Source: Muribaculum sp.
GTDB taxonomy: Bacteria; Bacteroidota; Bacteroidia; Bacteroidales; Muribaculaceae
Length of the DNA stretch: 64,000 bases
Reading direction: 5' to 3'
Assembly: GCA_009775095.1 (NCBI GenBank)
Contig: VSOZ01000016.1
Location: 1-64,000, forward strand
Program-made: the position numbers and the translations under genes
Notes under the pieces: generated by a model
Databases searched by the model: none
What the model saw: the letters and a program-made list of their open reading frames with translations, nothing else
What the model was told of the DNA's origin: nothing
Shown: piece after piece, positions 33,798-41,208 of the stretch
Numbering within the stretch: the stretch's first letter is position 1
Layout: each line of letters opens with the position of its first letter

Positions 33798-34357
33798 AAT
33801 TCGCGAGCGTTTTGAAATTGTCTTATTTTTGCGGCAAGCATGGTTTTGGCCCTGTGCAGCTGCGATGCGGAGGTGCTTTCTCCGATATTTAGAAGTGTTG
33901 ATATCTCTTTGTGGCTTTTACCTTCGATTACATACAGATTGAATATCGTCCGGTAACCGTCGGGGAGTTGTCGAATCATATCGAATATGTCCTGCGAGGG
34001 TATACAATCAAGATCCGGTTCTTCATCCGCTATGTCATCGGCGGTTTCCGCGAGGTCGGTAAATTCAAGCCGGTTGTTTTTGTTGATAAATTTCAATGTT
34101 TCGTTGACGACGATTTTTGCAAGCCAATTTTTAAGAGTGCCGACTCCACGGTATTCGTACGTGTCAAGTGTTGAAAAAATTTTCAGAAAACTGTCTTGAA
34201 GTATGTCTTTCACATCTTCGGAGTTGGTGATATAACGCGAACAAACGGCAGTGAGATATCTTACGTATAACTTGTAGACTGCTCTCAAAGCCGTTGTGTC
34301 GCCTTCCTTTGCCCGGCGCACCAGTAATTGTTCGTTGTCGACAGTTTCTGAAGTCAT
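33794..34357 (-). CDS. ECF-type RNA polymerase sigma factor
   Basis: A 187-residue sigma-70 family member with only regions 2 and 4. Region 2: DILQDSFLKIFSTLDTYEY with GTLKNWLAKIVVNETLKFI. Region 4: LPDGYRTIFNLYVIEGKSHK followed by the helix-turn-helix EISTLLNIGESTSASQLHRAK. The linker is acidic. It is coupled to the barrel/anti-sigma-like gene by a 4-bp overlap. Two overlapping hairpins lie immediately before its start codon and may control its expression or end the upstream transcript. Confidence 0.9.
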   Translation of the reverse strand: MTSETVDNEQLLVRRAKEGDTTALRAVYKLYVRYLTAVCSRYITNSEDVKDILQDSFLKIFSTLDTYEYRGVGTLKNWLAKIVVNETLKFINKNNRLEFTDLAETADDIADEEPDLDCIPSQDIFDMIRQLPDGYRTIFNLYVIEGKSHKEISTLLNIGESTSASQLHRAKTMLAAKIRQFQNAREL

Positions 34358-34370
34358 TCCGATAACTGTT

Positions 34371-34420
34371 GCTTCCCGATTGTTCGGGAAGCGGATTCCG
34401 AAAGTTGCGTGAATCCGCTT
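34371..34420 (-). promoter_or_regulatory. Two mutually exclusive hairpins before the sigma-factor gene
   Basis: Stem A is gcttcccga (34371-34379) with tcgggaagc (34384-34392). Stem B is aagcggattc (34389-34398) with gaatccgctt (34411-34420). They share bases 34389-34392, so not all pairs of both can form at once. On the minus strand stem B forms first. The site is 14-63 nt upstream of the sigma-factor ATG and about 40 bp after the NigD-like stop. It may be a terminator or a switchable leader. Confidence 0.5.
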
Positions 34421-34458
34421 TCTCCCGACATCGGTGCTGTTTTCACAGATTGGATATG

Positions 34459-35196
34459 TTACTGTATATTAACGGATAAATCTCCGCCTTTATTATATTG
34501 AGGGTTTGCGGGTGCGGTGTTTCGCATGCCGACTTCAAACTCCGCCGATTTTTTACCGGTATAAGAATTCCAGTTTAATTTTATTTTTAATACCTCCTCG
34601 GAATGCTGCAGATCATTGAGATTAAAGGCTATGAGAGCGTCGCCATGACGTAATGCCGCATCGCCATGGGCGTTGTGTCTTAATTCAAATTCCAACGGGT
34701 TTTCAGGATTTACGCCTGACAGCAGGTTGATCTCATGTTTAATGTTGGAGTATCCCCACAATGTGCGCAGACGCAGTGTCAGATAGCCGTCCTCTCCGAT
34801 GGTGACCCAATCCTTCACTATCTCTATCGGGTCGTTGCCTATATCGTCATTGTCAACCGGGGCCAATATGGGACTCTTGGTGCGTATGCTGTCAATCCAG
34901 TTGATGTGCACTCTTCTGATAGCGGAGGCTTTTGCTGATGAAGCAGCCTCTTCATCGTAGTTTACAAGTGCACGCACCTCTTTTTTGCCGAAAGGAGATG
35001 TTGACATGTTTGAAGGATAAAGGTCGGTTTTCTCATCAAGATGCATTACAAATGAGCCGTCGGCATTAGGCGATACGGTTACTAATGCTGTGGGGCGTAC
35101 GGATTCATACGAGTCATCATCGTCAAGACATGACTGTAATGTAGTAGATAGGAGCAAAGCACCTGTAATGATAACAAAAGGTTTAAAAATCTTCAT
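34459..35196 (-). CDS. NigD-like lipoprotein
   Basis: A 245-residue exported lipoprotein. The signal sequence ends in a lipobox before Cys (TTLQSC), followed directly by LDDDDSYES, an acidic stretch that in Bacteroidetes often marks lipoproteins for surface export. The remaining sequence (ALVTVSPNADGSFVMHLDEK, VRALVNYDEE, GYLTLRLRTLWG) fits the NigD N- and C-terminal domains. NigD-type proteins lie near bacteriocin and envelope genes but have no proven role. ATG at 35196 (MKIFKPFV) is chosen as the signal-peptide start; the in-frame ATG at 35244 adds residues unlike a signal sequence. Confidence 0.78.
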   Translation of the reverse strand: MKIFKPFVIITGALLLSTTLQSCLDDDDSYESVRPTALVTVSPNADGSFVMHLDEKTDLYPSNMSTSPFGKKEVRALVNYDEEAASSAKASAIRRVHINWIDSIRTKSPILAPVDNDDIGNDPIEIVKDWVTIGEDGYLTLRLRTLWGYSNIKHEINLLSGVNPENPLEFELRHNAHGDAALRHGDALIAFNLNDLQHSEEVLKIKLNWNSYTGKKSAEFEVGMRNTAPANPQYNKGGDLSVNIQ

Positions 35197-35495
35197 AAAT
35201 TTATATCTGTTTATAGGTTTAATATCACCTATATAATCCGGCATCCGACTGAATCTTGCATGCGTAAGTGTTAAATAATGTGATTCCGCCGGTCCTATTT
35301 GTGTTTCAATGACCCGTTGGAGTATATAAAAAGTCTTGTCGTTGCCGAGTTTTTCACGATGCAGAGATAGTAAAAATTTGAATACTAAAATATGTTGTGT
35401 ATGTTTTTCTATTCAAAATTTTACTGCAATTTGCTTTTGGAGTAGGAAACGCATCGGTCTGATCTAAAAGCTAATGTTTATTATTGTTTTTTTAT
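35197..35495. other. AT-rich intergenic stretch, left edge of the island
   Basis: No supported gene. A 7-bp stem tataggt/acctata is at 35212-35233 upstream of the NigD-like gene. The region becomes strongly AT-rich here and stays so until about 39.85 kb. Confidence 0.5.
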
Positions 35496-35503
35496 TAATT
35501 TTG
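35496..35503 (+). promoter_or_regulatory. -7 element upstream of the palindromic element
   Basis: TAATTTTG fits the consensus; a transcript from it would run through the large palindrome toward the gene at 35768. No -33 is evident. Confidence 0.35.
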
Positions 35504-35565
35504 CATGTGGATTGAGGCAACTCTTTCCAAGACATAGATAAAATAAGAAGCGTTATGCTTATCTT

Positions 35566-35696
35566 GTGAATTGGAAACGTAGGAAATTTCACAATTACAC
35601 ACAAGGGTGGCATAGTGGTTCTCACGCTATAGCGTGGGCTGCTATTACTACATTCGTGTGTACAGGTTTCCTACGACCTCCAATTCAGAACGTGGC
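35566..35696. repeat. Large imperfect palindromic element (about 130 bp)
   Basis: The left arm (gaattggaaacgtaggaaa and ttacacaca) pairs with the right arm (gtgtgtacaggtttcctacg and ctccaattc), leaving small interruptions. At the centre is a short hairpin, cacgctatagcgtg. The whole folds into one long stem with an internal head. Both its size and its sequence differ from the hairpins at 8.9 and 19.9 kb. I recall very similar sequences scattered in Bacteroidales genomes, often giving spurious small ORFs; that memory is unverified. Confidence 0.7.
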
Positions 35697-35767
35697 ATTT
35701 GCAGTTCCACGCTTCTGCATAATGAACGGCTCAATTGGAACTAAAAGAGTCATTAGTATAAAAAGAA

Positions 35768-36334
35768 ATGAGAAAATTCTTAGTCACAATCACATTGCTC
35801 TTTTCTGTAATTAATATTATGGCGCAAGAGCATCTCTCTTTCAAGGGTATTCCCATTGAGGGAAGTATGACGGCTTTTTGCCAAAAGCTCAAAGCAAAAG
35901 GATTTACACAGTTGGGACACGACAACAATGTGACTATGTTCACTGGTGATTTTACAGGTAGACAAGCTACAGTTGGTGTTGGAGCTACTGATGACGGTAA
36001 AAGTGTTCATTCTGTTGTCGTTATATTTGATGAAAGCCGCGAATGGAATACTCTTGTGAACACATATGACTATTATAAAAGTTTATATACTCGTAAGTAT
36101 GGTGAACCCTCTGCTTGCCGAGAACATAATCCGAGCCGTCAGGACAGCAATATTTCTCTCATGTATGAATTAGGACAAGGTACAGTTACCTATGCAAGTG
36201 CTTGGAGTGTTACCGGTGGAACTATTGAATTATCAATCGAAAAAGCTGGTTATTCTGACGGTGTTGTTATTATCCGATACCGTGATGCTCAAAATGTGGA
36301 GACCATAATTCAAAAGGATTTGGAGGATATCTAA
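35768..36334 (+). CDS. Hypothetical secreted protein
   Basis: A 188-residue exported protein with a clear Sec signal peptide (cleavage near IMAQ). The mature start, HLSFKGIPIEGSMTAFCQKL, is of a type seen in many uncharacterised Bacteroidetes periplasmic proteins: a FKGIPI strand, then a FCQKLKAKGF helix and a compact alpha/beta region. No catalytic motif is recognised. It is in the AT-rich island, 85 bp before the duplicated-domain protein. Two cysteines are present in the mature part. Confidence 0.7.
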   Translation: MRKFLVTITLLFSVINIMAQEHLSFKGIPIEGSMTAFCQKLKAKGFTQLGHDNNVTMFTGDFTGRQATVGVGATDDGKSVHSVVVIFDESREWNTLVNTYDYYKSLYTRKYGEPSACREHNPSRQDSNISLMYELGQGTVTYASAWSVTGGTIELSIEKAGYSDGVVIIRYRDAQNVETIIQKDLEDI

Positions 36335-36419
36335 TAATTGAAGTGAAGCATAAGAGCCCTAACTGTTATTAGTTTAAGGCTCACTTTGCTGAATAGTAAA
36401 TGAAAAACAATCATAGAAT

Positions 36420-37127
36420 ATGAAAAAATGGCTTGTCTATGTGCTTGGTATAATCACAGGAATTGTACTGACATTCGTTTTTGCATTTTGCGTTAATCTG
36501 TTTAATAATTCGGGAATTGTTGGACTTGAAATATTTGAAGAACCCAGAGAGGATATGGACTATTCTCAATTTGAGGTATTCCAAGTATTAGAATCCGGGT
36601 GTGCGTTAGCTAACGCCGATGACTCTTTTGATATGACAGTTTTCATTATACCGGATGAAAAACAGCAGTTCTATGATAATCAAAAAATCGTTCTTAAAAA
36701 CGATCAGTGCGCTCAACGTGTGGGGACTTACAGGTACAGTGCCAAAATGGGAATAGAGAAAACTGTCCCCGCTATTAAAATCATTGATAGTGTAGAATTA
36801 ACGAAATCAAATAAAACAATTGCGGCTAAAAATAATTCGGTAAAAACATTATTTGATAAGCCCGGAGACTGTGTAAGTCGAAAGAATTTTGAAATACAAA
36901 AAGTTTTGGAATCAGGTGATGCTATTGCGCTGGAAATTAGAGAGACAGTTTCAGGGTATGTATTCACTTCCGATTTGGAAGTTTTGATATTAGCTCAAAA
37001 GGGTAGTGATTTTTATAACAACCAAATAGTGAAAGCTCCACAAGGAAAATGCGCAAGACAAATAGGAACATATAAGTATCAACAGTATGGAAATACAAAA
37101 GTAATACCTATTGTTGCTTTCCAATAA
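36420..37127 (+). CDS. Hypothetical membrane-anchored protein with a tandem domain duplication
   Basis: A 235-residue protein with one N-terminal transmembrane segment (residues 4-24) and a soluble part made of two related units. Unit 1 spans about residues 51-122, unit 2 about 157-234. Shared features are FEVFQVLESGCALA / FEIQKVLESGDAIA at the start, FYDNQKIV / FYNNQIVK in the middle and CAQRVGTYRY / CARQIGTYKY before a final VPAI / VIPI strand. The family is not known to me. It probably faces the periplasm. AT-rich codon use matches the neighbouring helicase, and both may have arrived together. Confidence 0.72.
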   Translation: MKKWLVYVLGIITGIVLTFVFAFCVNLFNNSGIVGLEIFEEPREDMDYSQFEVFQVLESGCALANADDSFDMTVFIIPDEKQQFYDNQKIVLKNDQCAQRVGTYRYSAKMGIEKTVPAIKIIDSVELTKSNKTIAAKNNSVKTLFDKPGDCVSRKNFEIQKVLESGDAIALEIRETVSGYVFTSDLEVLILAQKGSDFYNNQIVKAPQGKCARQIGTYKYQQYGNTKVIPIVAFQ

Positions 37128-37209
37128 TATTGGGGGTTGAACGGGATACGATATTAAATGTATCGAAATAACTTATCATTTTGTCATTTACTAAAAACAA
37201 GTTGTCAAG

Positions 37210-39819
37210 ATGCCTATATTCCTTGTTTTGGTTTTATGTATTGTTGCTATGGCTATTATTGCCATAGTAGCAATACGCCTATTGTTAGAAAGGAAGTCAA
37301 AAGAGATATCTTTATACATCGAGGGCATTATTCCTTACAAAGTATGTCAAAATAACAAGGAAGAAACTCTAAGCAGAGAGGACAAATGTTTTTTTAGAGA
37401 TATTGAAACCGATTTGGAACAAACCTTTCATGGTAAGTTCATAACATCTCGGGAAGAAAAACAGTATAAGGAGTATTATACAGAATTGTTTTATGAGGTA
37501 AAAGGCTTTCTTAAACGGCTTAAAACATTTGGAGTAGAACCTACAGAAACAATCGCAAAATTTATATCTGATTTTGAGGATCTGCAATGGTATGTCAAAA
37601 AACATAACGACAGTTATATAAAAGAGGAACTTAACACCTATAAGGAATTTTTCGACCATTGTCTAAAATATCCGTTGGATAAGCAACAAAGACAATCCAT
37701 AGTGTCAGACGAGGACAACTGTTTGGTAATCAGTAGTGCAGGAAGCGGAAAGACATCCTCCATTGTGGGGAAAGTGAAGTATCTTATAGAAATCAAACAT
37801 GTTGAGCCTCAAAATATCCTCCTTATTAGCTATACCAACAAGGCGGCCGCCGAACTGACAGAAAGGATGAGTATTGAGGGATTGCGTGGTTATACATTCC
37901 ATAAACTTGCCATTGATATTATCGGGCAAGTGACGGGTTGTAAACCGTCGATACACAGCAATACAGATGTGCTGTTTTTGAAAATATATCAAGAGTTACT
38001 GGGTGACGACAACTTCAAAAAGAGTGTGGTCGAATACTTCTTTGATTACCAAATTCAAGAACAGGATTGGGAACGGCAAAAGAACGAGCGCAGACAGCAG
38101 CTTTCAGAACAAAAAGACACACGGTTGAAGGCACGGTTTCCTGATATGGACGGAAAGACCGTCTATGTAAGAAGTGAACAGGAACAGAAAATATGTCTTG
38201 CATTGTCGTTGCTTGGAGTTAAATTCAGATACGAAGAGCCTTATGAGTATCCTTTAGCAGATGAGATGCATTCGCAATACATGCCGGATTTTTCTATTTA
38301 TTATGAACGAGACGGAGAAACGAAGCGAATATATCTGGAACACTTTGGAGTGGACGAACATAATCTCGTTCCTTTGTGGTTTGCCAAAGATCGAGCTATC
38401 ACTTATGAAGAAGCCAACCAAAAATATAATGATGGTATTACTTGGAAAAAAGCTGCACATGAAAAATTTGGCACGACATTATTAACAACCTCAAGTGCGG
38501 ACTTCCATTATTATGACATCAGAGATAAACTTAAGATACAATTGGAAAATGCGGGTGTTCCTGTCAATGAAAAAAACGATGCGGAATTATATGACATGGT
38601 TCTTCCTTCAGACAGCAAGCAGGAAAAATCATTTATCCGGCTTGTCGTTACTTTTGTGACATTAATAAAATCAAGCTGCAAATCGATACATGAGATTATA
38701 AGACAAGCCAAAGGCAAAGGAGATGAACGTAATGAGTTCATAATAAAAAATATCTTCCAGCCTGTTTATGAGCGGTATGTAGAGACATTACAAAGTCTCA
38801 ATCAGATAGATTTTACGGATGCTATACTGCAGGCCTCCGATATCTGTCGTTCACTCAATCCTGTGAGATATGACTATATTATTGTTGACGAGTTTCAAGA
38901 TATATCGTTAGATCGTTACAATTTTTTAAAAGTTCTCCGTGACGGTAACCCTAACACCAAATTATATTGTGTCGGTGATGATTGGCAATCAATATATCGT
39001 TTCTCCGGAAGTGATATGGCACTATTTAATCGGTTTCCTGATTATTTCGGTCCAACGGATATCAACAAGATTGAAACGACATATCGTTTTGGCGAGCCAT
39101 TGGTTAGTTTGTCTTCCAAATTTATTCAACAAAACGGAACACAGATAAAAAAGGATATTCATCCATTTAACCCGGATACCAAAACCGAGTTGCACTTTTG
39201 TGAGTACGAGAGAGCCAATTATTGCAATGTTATCAGCCAAATAATTGCCTCAATTCCATTGGATAAATCCATATTCCTTTTAGGTCGATATTCTTTTGAC
39301 GATTACTATTTGTCATATGGATATAAATTTGTGAAAAAGGATAACCGTTTTTTCTATTTTATAGGTAACAGGAAAATAGAGTTTCTGACTGTCCATAAAT
39401 CCAAAGGACTTGAAGCGGACTATGTTATAATTCTCCAATGCAACAAGGATACCTATGGATTTCCATCTCTTGTAAGCGATGATCCTGTGCTTGATTACGT
39501 TCTTACCGAGAGCGATAAATATCCTTTCGGAGAAGAACGTAGATTGTTCTATGTAGCAATAACAAGAGCCAAGATAAGGACCTTTGTATTATATGATAAG
39601 CGTTTTCCTTCTGTATTTGTCGATGAATTTTTACACCCGGAAAAAATTACAGAAAAGAGTTATGCAAAGCATCCCAATGCCAATAAAAAATGGACAAAAA
39701 GTGCAGACCAATTTTTATTAAAGCTGCATAGGGAGGGCAAGAGTGTGAAGTATATTGCTGCAAAGATGGGAAGAAGTCAAACGTCAATCGTAATGCGGCT
39801 GGGTAAGCTGAATCATTAG
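37210..39819 (+). CDS. Helicase IV (HelD)-like UvrD helicase with membrane anchor, nuclease-like insert and C-terminal HTH
   Basis: An 869-residue SF1A helicase. Residues 3-25 form a strong transmembrane helix. Walker A is SAGSGKT (176-182); later motifs are TFHKLA, VDEFQDIS, CVGDDWQSIYRFSGSD, ETTYRFGEPL, HKSKGLEADYVII and FYVAITRAK, closest to E. coli helicase IV. Between the early helicase motifs an insert of about 140 residues carries VRSEQEQKI, YMPDFSIYY (Asp360) and IYLEHFG (Glu377), a restriction-endonuclease-like pattern without a clear lysine. The last 45 residues resemble a helix-turn-helix (KYIAAKMGRSQTSIVMRLGK). Unwinding 3'-5' is expected from the family. Codon use is AT-rich. Confidence 0.85.
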   Translation: MPIFLVLVLCIVAMAIIAIVAIRLLLERKSKEISLYIEGIIPYKVCQNNKEETLSREDKCFFRDIETDLEQTFHGKFITSREEKQYKEYYTELFYEVKGFLKRLKTFGVEPTETIAKFISDFEDLQWYVKKHNDSYIKEELNTYKEFFDHCLKYPLDKQQRQSIVSDEDNCLVISSAGSGKTSSIVGKVKYLIEIKHVEPQNILLISYTNKAAAELTERMSIEGLRGYTFHKLAIDIIGQVTGCKPSIHSNTDVLFLKIYQELLGDDNFKKSVVEYFFDYQIQEQDWERQKNERRQQLSEQKDTRLKARFPDMDGKTVYVRSEQEQKICLALSLLGVKFRYEEPYEYPLADEMHSQYMPDFSIYYERDGETKRIYLEHFGVDEHNLVPLWFAKDRAITYEEANQKYNDGITWKKAAHEKFGTTLLTTSSADFHYYDIRDKLKIQLENAGVPVNEKNDAELYDMVLPSDSKQEKSFIRLVVTFVTLIKSSCKSIHEIIRQAKGKGDERNEFIIKNIFQPVYERYVETLQSLNQIDFTDAILQASDICRSLNPVRYDYIIVDEFQDISLDRYNFLKVLRDGNPNTKLYCVGDDWQSIYRFSGSDMALFNRFPDYFGPTDINKIETTYRFGEPLVSLSSKFIQQNGTQIKKDIHPFNPDTKTELHFCEYERANYCNVISQIIASIPLDKSIFLLGRYSFDDYYLSYGYKFVKKDNRFFYFIGNRKIEFLTVHKSKGLEADYVIILQCNKDTYGFPSLVSDDPVLDYVLTESDKYPFGEERRLFYVAITRAKIRTFVLYDKRFPSVFVDEFLHPEKITEKSYAKHPNANKKWTKSADQFLLKLHREGKSVKYIAAKMGRSQTSIVMRLGKLNH

Positions 39820-39871
39820 CCCGGTTTTTATATAATCTGTGTTTTCTCGCTTTTATATCGGGGAAAATTAG

Positions 39872-39879
39872 TAAGTTTG
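39872..39879 (+). promoter_or_regulatory. -7 element directly before the glycosyltransferase start codon
   Basis: TAAGTTTG ends only 6 bases before the ATG at 39886, so the transcript would begin at or within a base or two of the start codon. This points to a leaderless mRNA, or to a start further downstream. Confidence 0.5.
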
Positions 39880-39885
39880 TGTATT

Positions 39886-41208
39886 ATGATTGAAATCGAT
39901 TTTTTGTGCTCGGGTGAGGAGTTGCTGTCGGTATGTGGCGACTTGTCAACTGAATATGTGATATTAAAGAAGCGTGGAAGCCGGGTGGAGATGATGCCCG
40001 GAGCTTTGAACCGTATGCGGCAGGTGGCGCGTATGACGGAAGCTGCGATGGTTTATGCCGATTATACCGAGGTGCTTGCCGACGGTAGCTCTGTACTGCA
40101 TCCTCTGATCGATATGCAGCTGGGGGCGTTGCGCGATGACTTCGATTTCGGCCATGTGCTTTGTGTGGAGCGTCGCGCGTTGGAAAGTGCGCTCGGGGCG
40201 GTAAGGCGTCATTGGCGTTATGCGGCGTTTTATGCTTTGCGGCTTGCCATATCGCGTCAGGGCGCGGTTGTGCATATTAATGAGCCGTTGTATAGGGTCG
40301 AGCGGAGTGATGATGCCGCGTCGCAGTTTGATTACGTTGATCCTCGTAACCGCGATGTGCAGATCGAGATGGAGGAGGCTTGTACCGAACACTTGAAAGC
40401 GGTGGATGCGTACATAGATGCCGATACCGTGACGGCGGTCGAGTTTGCCGATGATTGTGCGGTGGAGGCTTCGGTCGTTATACCGGTGCGTAACAGGGCT
40501 GCTACCATAGGCGATGCCGTGCGGAGCGCTCTGGAGCAGAAGACCGGCTTCAGCTACAATATTATTGTGGTCGACAACCGGTCGACCGACGGCACGACCG
40601 AGATTTTATCGCGGCTGTCGGCTCAGGAGCCTAAGCTGATACATATAATACCCGATATTGAGGGGCTCGGGATAGGCGGTTGCTGGAACATGGCGCTGAT
40701 GTCGGAGCACTGTGGACGGTTTGCCGTGCAACTTGACAGTGATGACTTGTACGAGTCGCCTGATACACTTCAAGCCGTGGTCGACAAATTTTACGAGCAG
40801 CGGTGTGCGATGGTGGTCGGCGCCTACACACTGACCGATATAAATAAAAATGTCATAGCACCGGGACTGATAGCCCACAATGAGTGGACCGACGGTAACG
40901 GGCGTAACAATGCGCTGCGTATCAACGGTTTCGGCGCGCCGCGGGCATTCTATACGCCTATAGCCCGTGAGTTGCGTTTTCCCGACACATCTTACGGCGA
41001 GGACTATGCGATGGCTCTTGCCGTATCGCGCAGCTATAAAGTAGGGCGCATATATGAGTCGCTTTATCTGTGCAGGCGCTGGGAAGGCAATTCTGATGCT
41101 TCGCTGTCGCTTGAGGCGCTTAACCGCAATAATTTCTATAAGGACCGCATAAGGTCGTGGGAGCTATCGGCACGAATCAACTTAAACAGAGTGCGTGATG
41201 AAAAATGA
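39886..41208 (+). CDS. Family 2 glycosyltransferase with a degenerate N-terminal GT2 half
   Basis: A 440-residue protein. From about residue 198 it is a normal GT-A glycosyltransferase: SVVIPVRNRAATIGDAVRSA, IIVVDNRSTDGTTEIL, a DSDD metal-binding motif in VQLDSDDLYE and a C-terminal GEDYAMALAVSRSYK. The first 200 residues contain only pieces of a second GT2 fold (MVYADYTEVLADGSSVLHPL, LRDDFDFGHVLCVER) without nucleotide-binding residues. Donor and acceptor are unknown. It overlaps the HIT-SpoIID gene by 11 bp, so it belongs to the muropeptide-related operon. The ATG at 39886 is favoured over a GTG at 39877 that lies inside the promoter. Confidence 0.8.
   Translation: MIEIDFLCSGEELLSVCGDLSTEYVILKKRGSRVEMMPGALNRMRQVARMTEAAMVYADYTEVLADGSSVLHPLIDMQLGALRDDFDFGHVLCVERRALESALGAVRRHWRYAAFYALRLAISRQGAVVHINEPLYRVERSDDAASQFDYVDPRNRDVQIEMEEACTEHLKAVDAYIDADTVTAVEFADDCAVEASVVIPVRNRAATIGDAVRSALEQKTGFSYNIIVVDNRSTDGTTEILSRLSAQEPKLIHIIPDIEGLGIGGCWNMALMSEHCGRFAVQLDSDDLYESPDTLQAVVDKFYEQRCAMVVGAYTLTDINKNVIAPGLIAHNEWTDGNGRNNALRINGFGAPRAFYTPIARELRFPDTSYGEDYAMALAVSRSYKVGRIYESLYLCRRWEGNSDASLSLEALNRNNFYKDRIRSWELSARINLNRVRDEK

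Noticed and set aside
35566..35814. Small ORF on the palindromic element
   Set aside because: Entire sequence derives from the inverted repeat and overlaps the next gene start; likely spurious.
37158..37355. Small ORF before the helicase
   Set aside because: It overlaps the helicase N-terminus in another frame and shows no coding character of its own.
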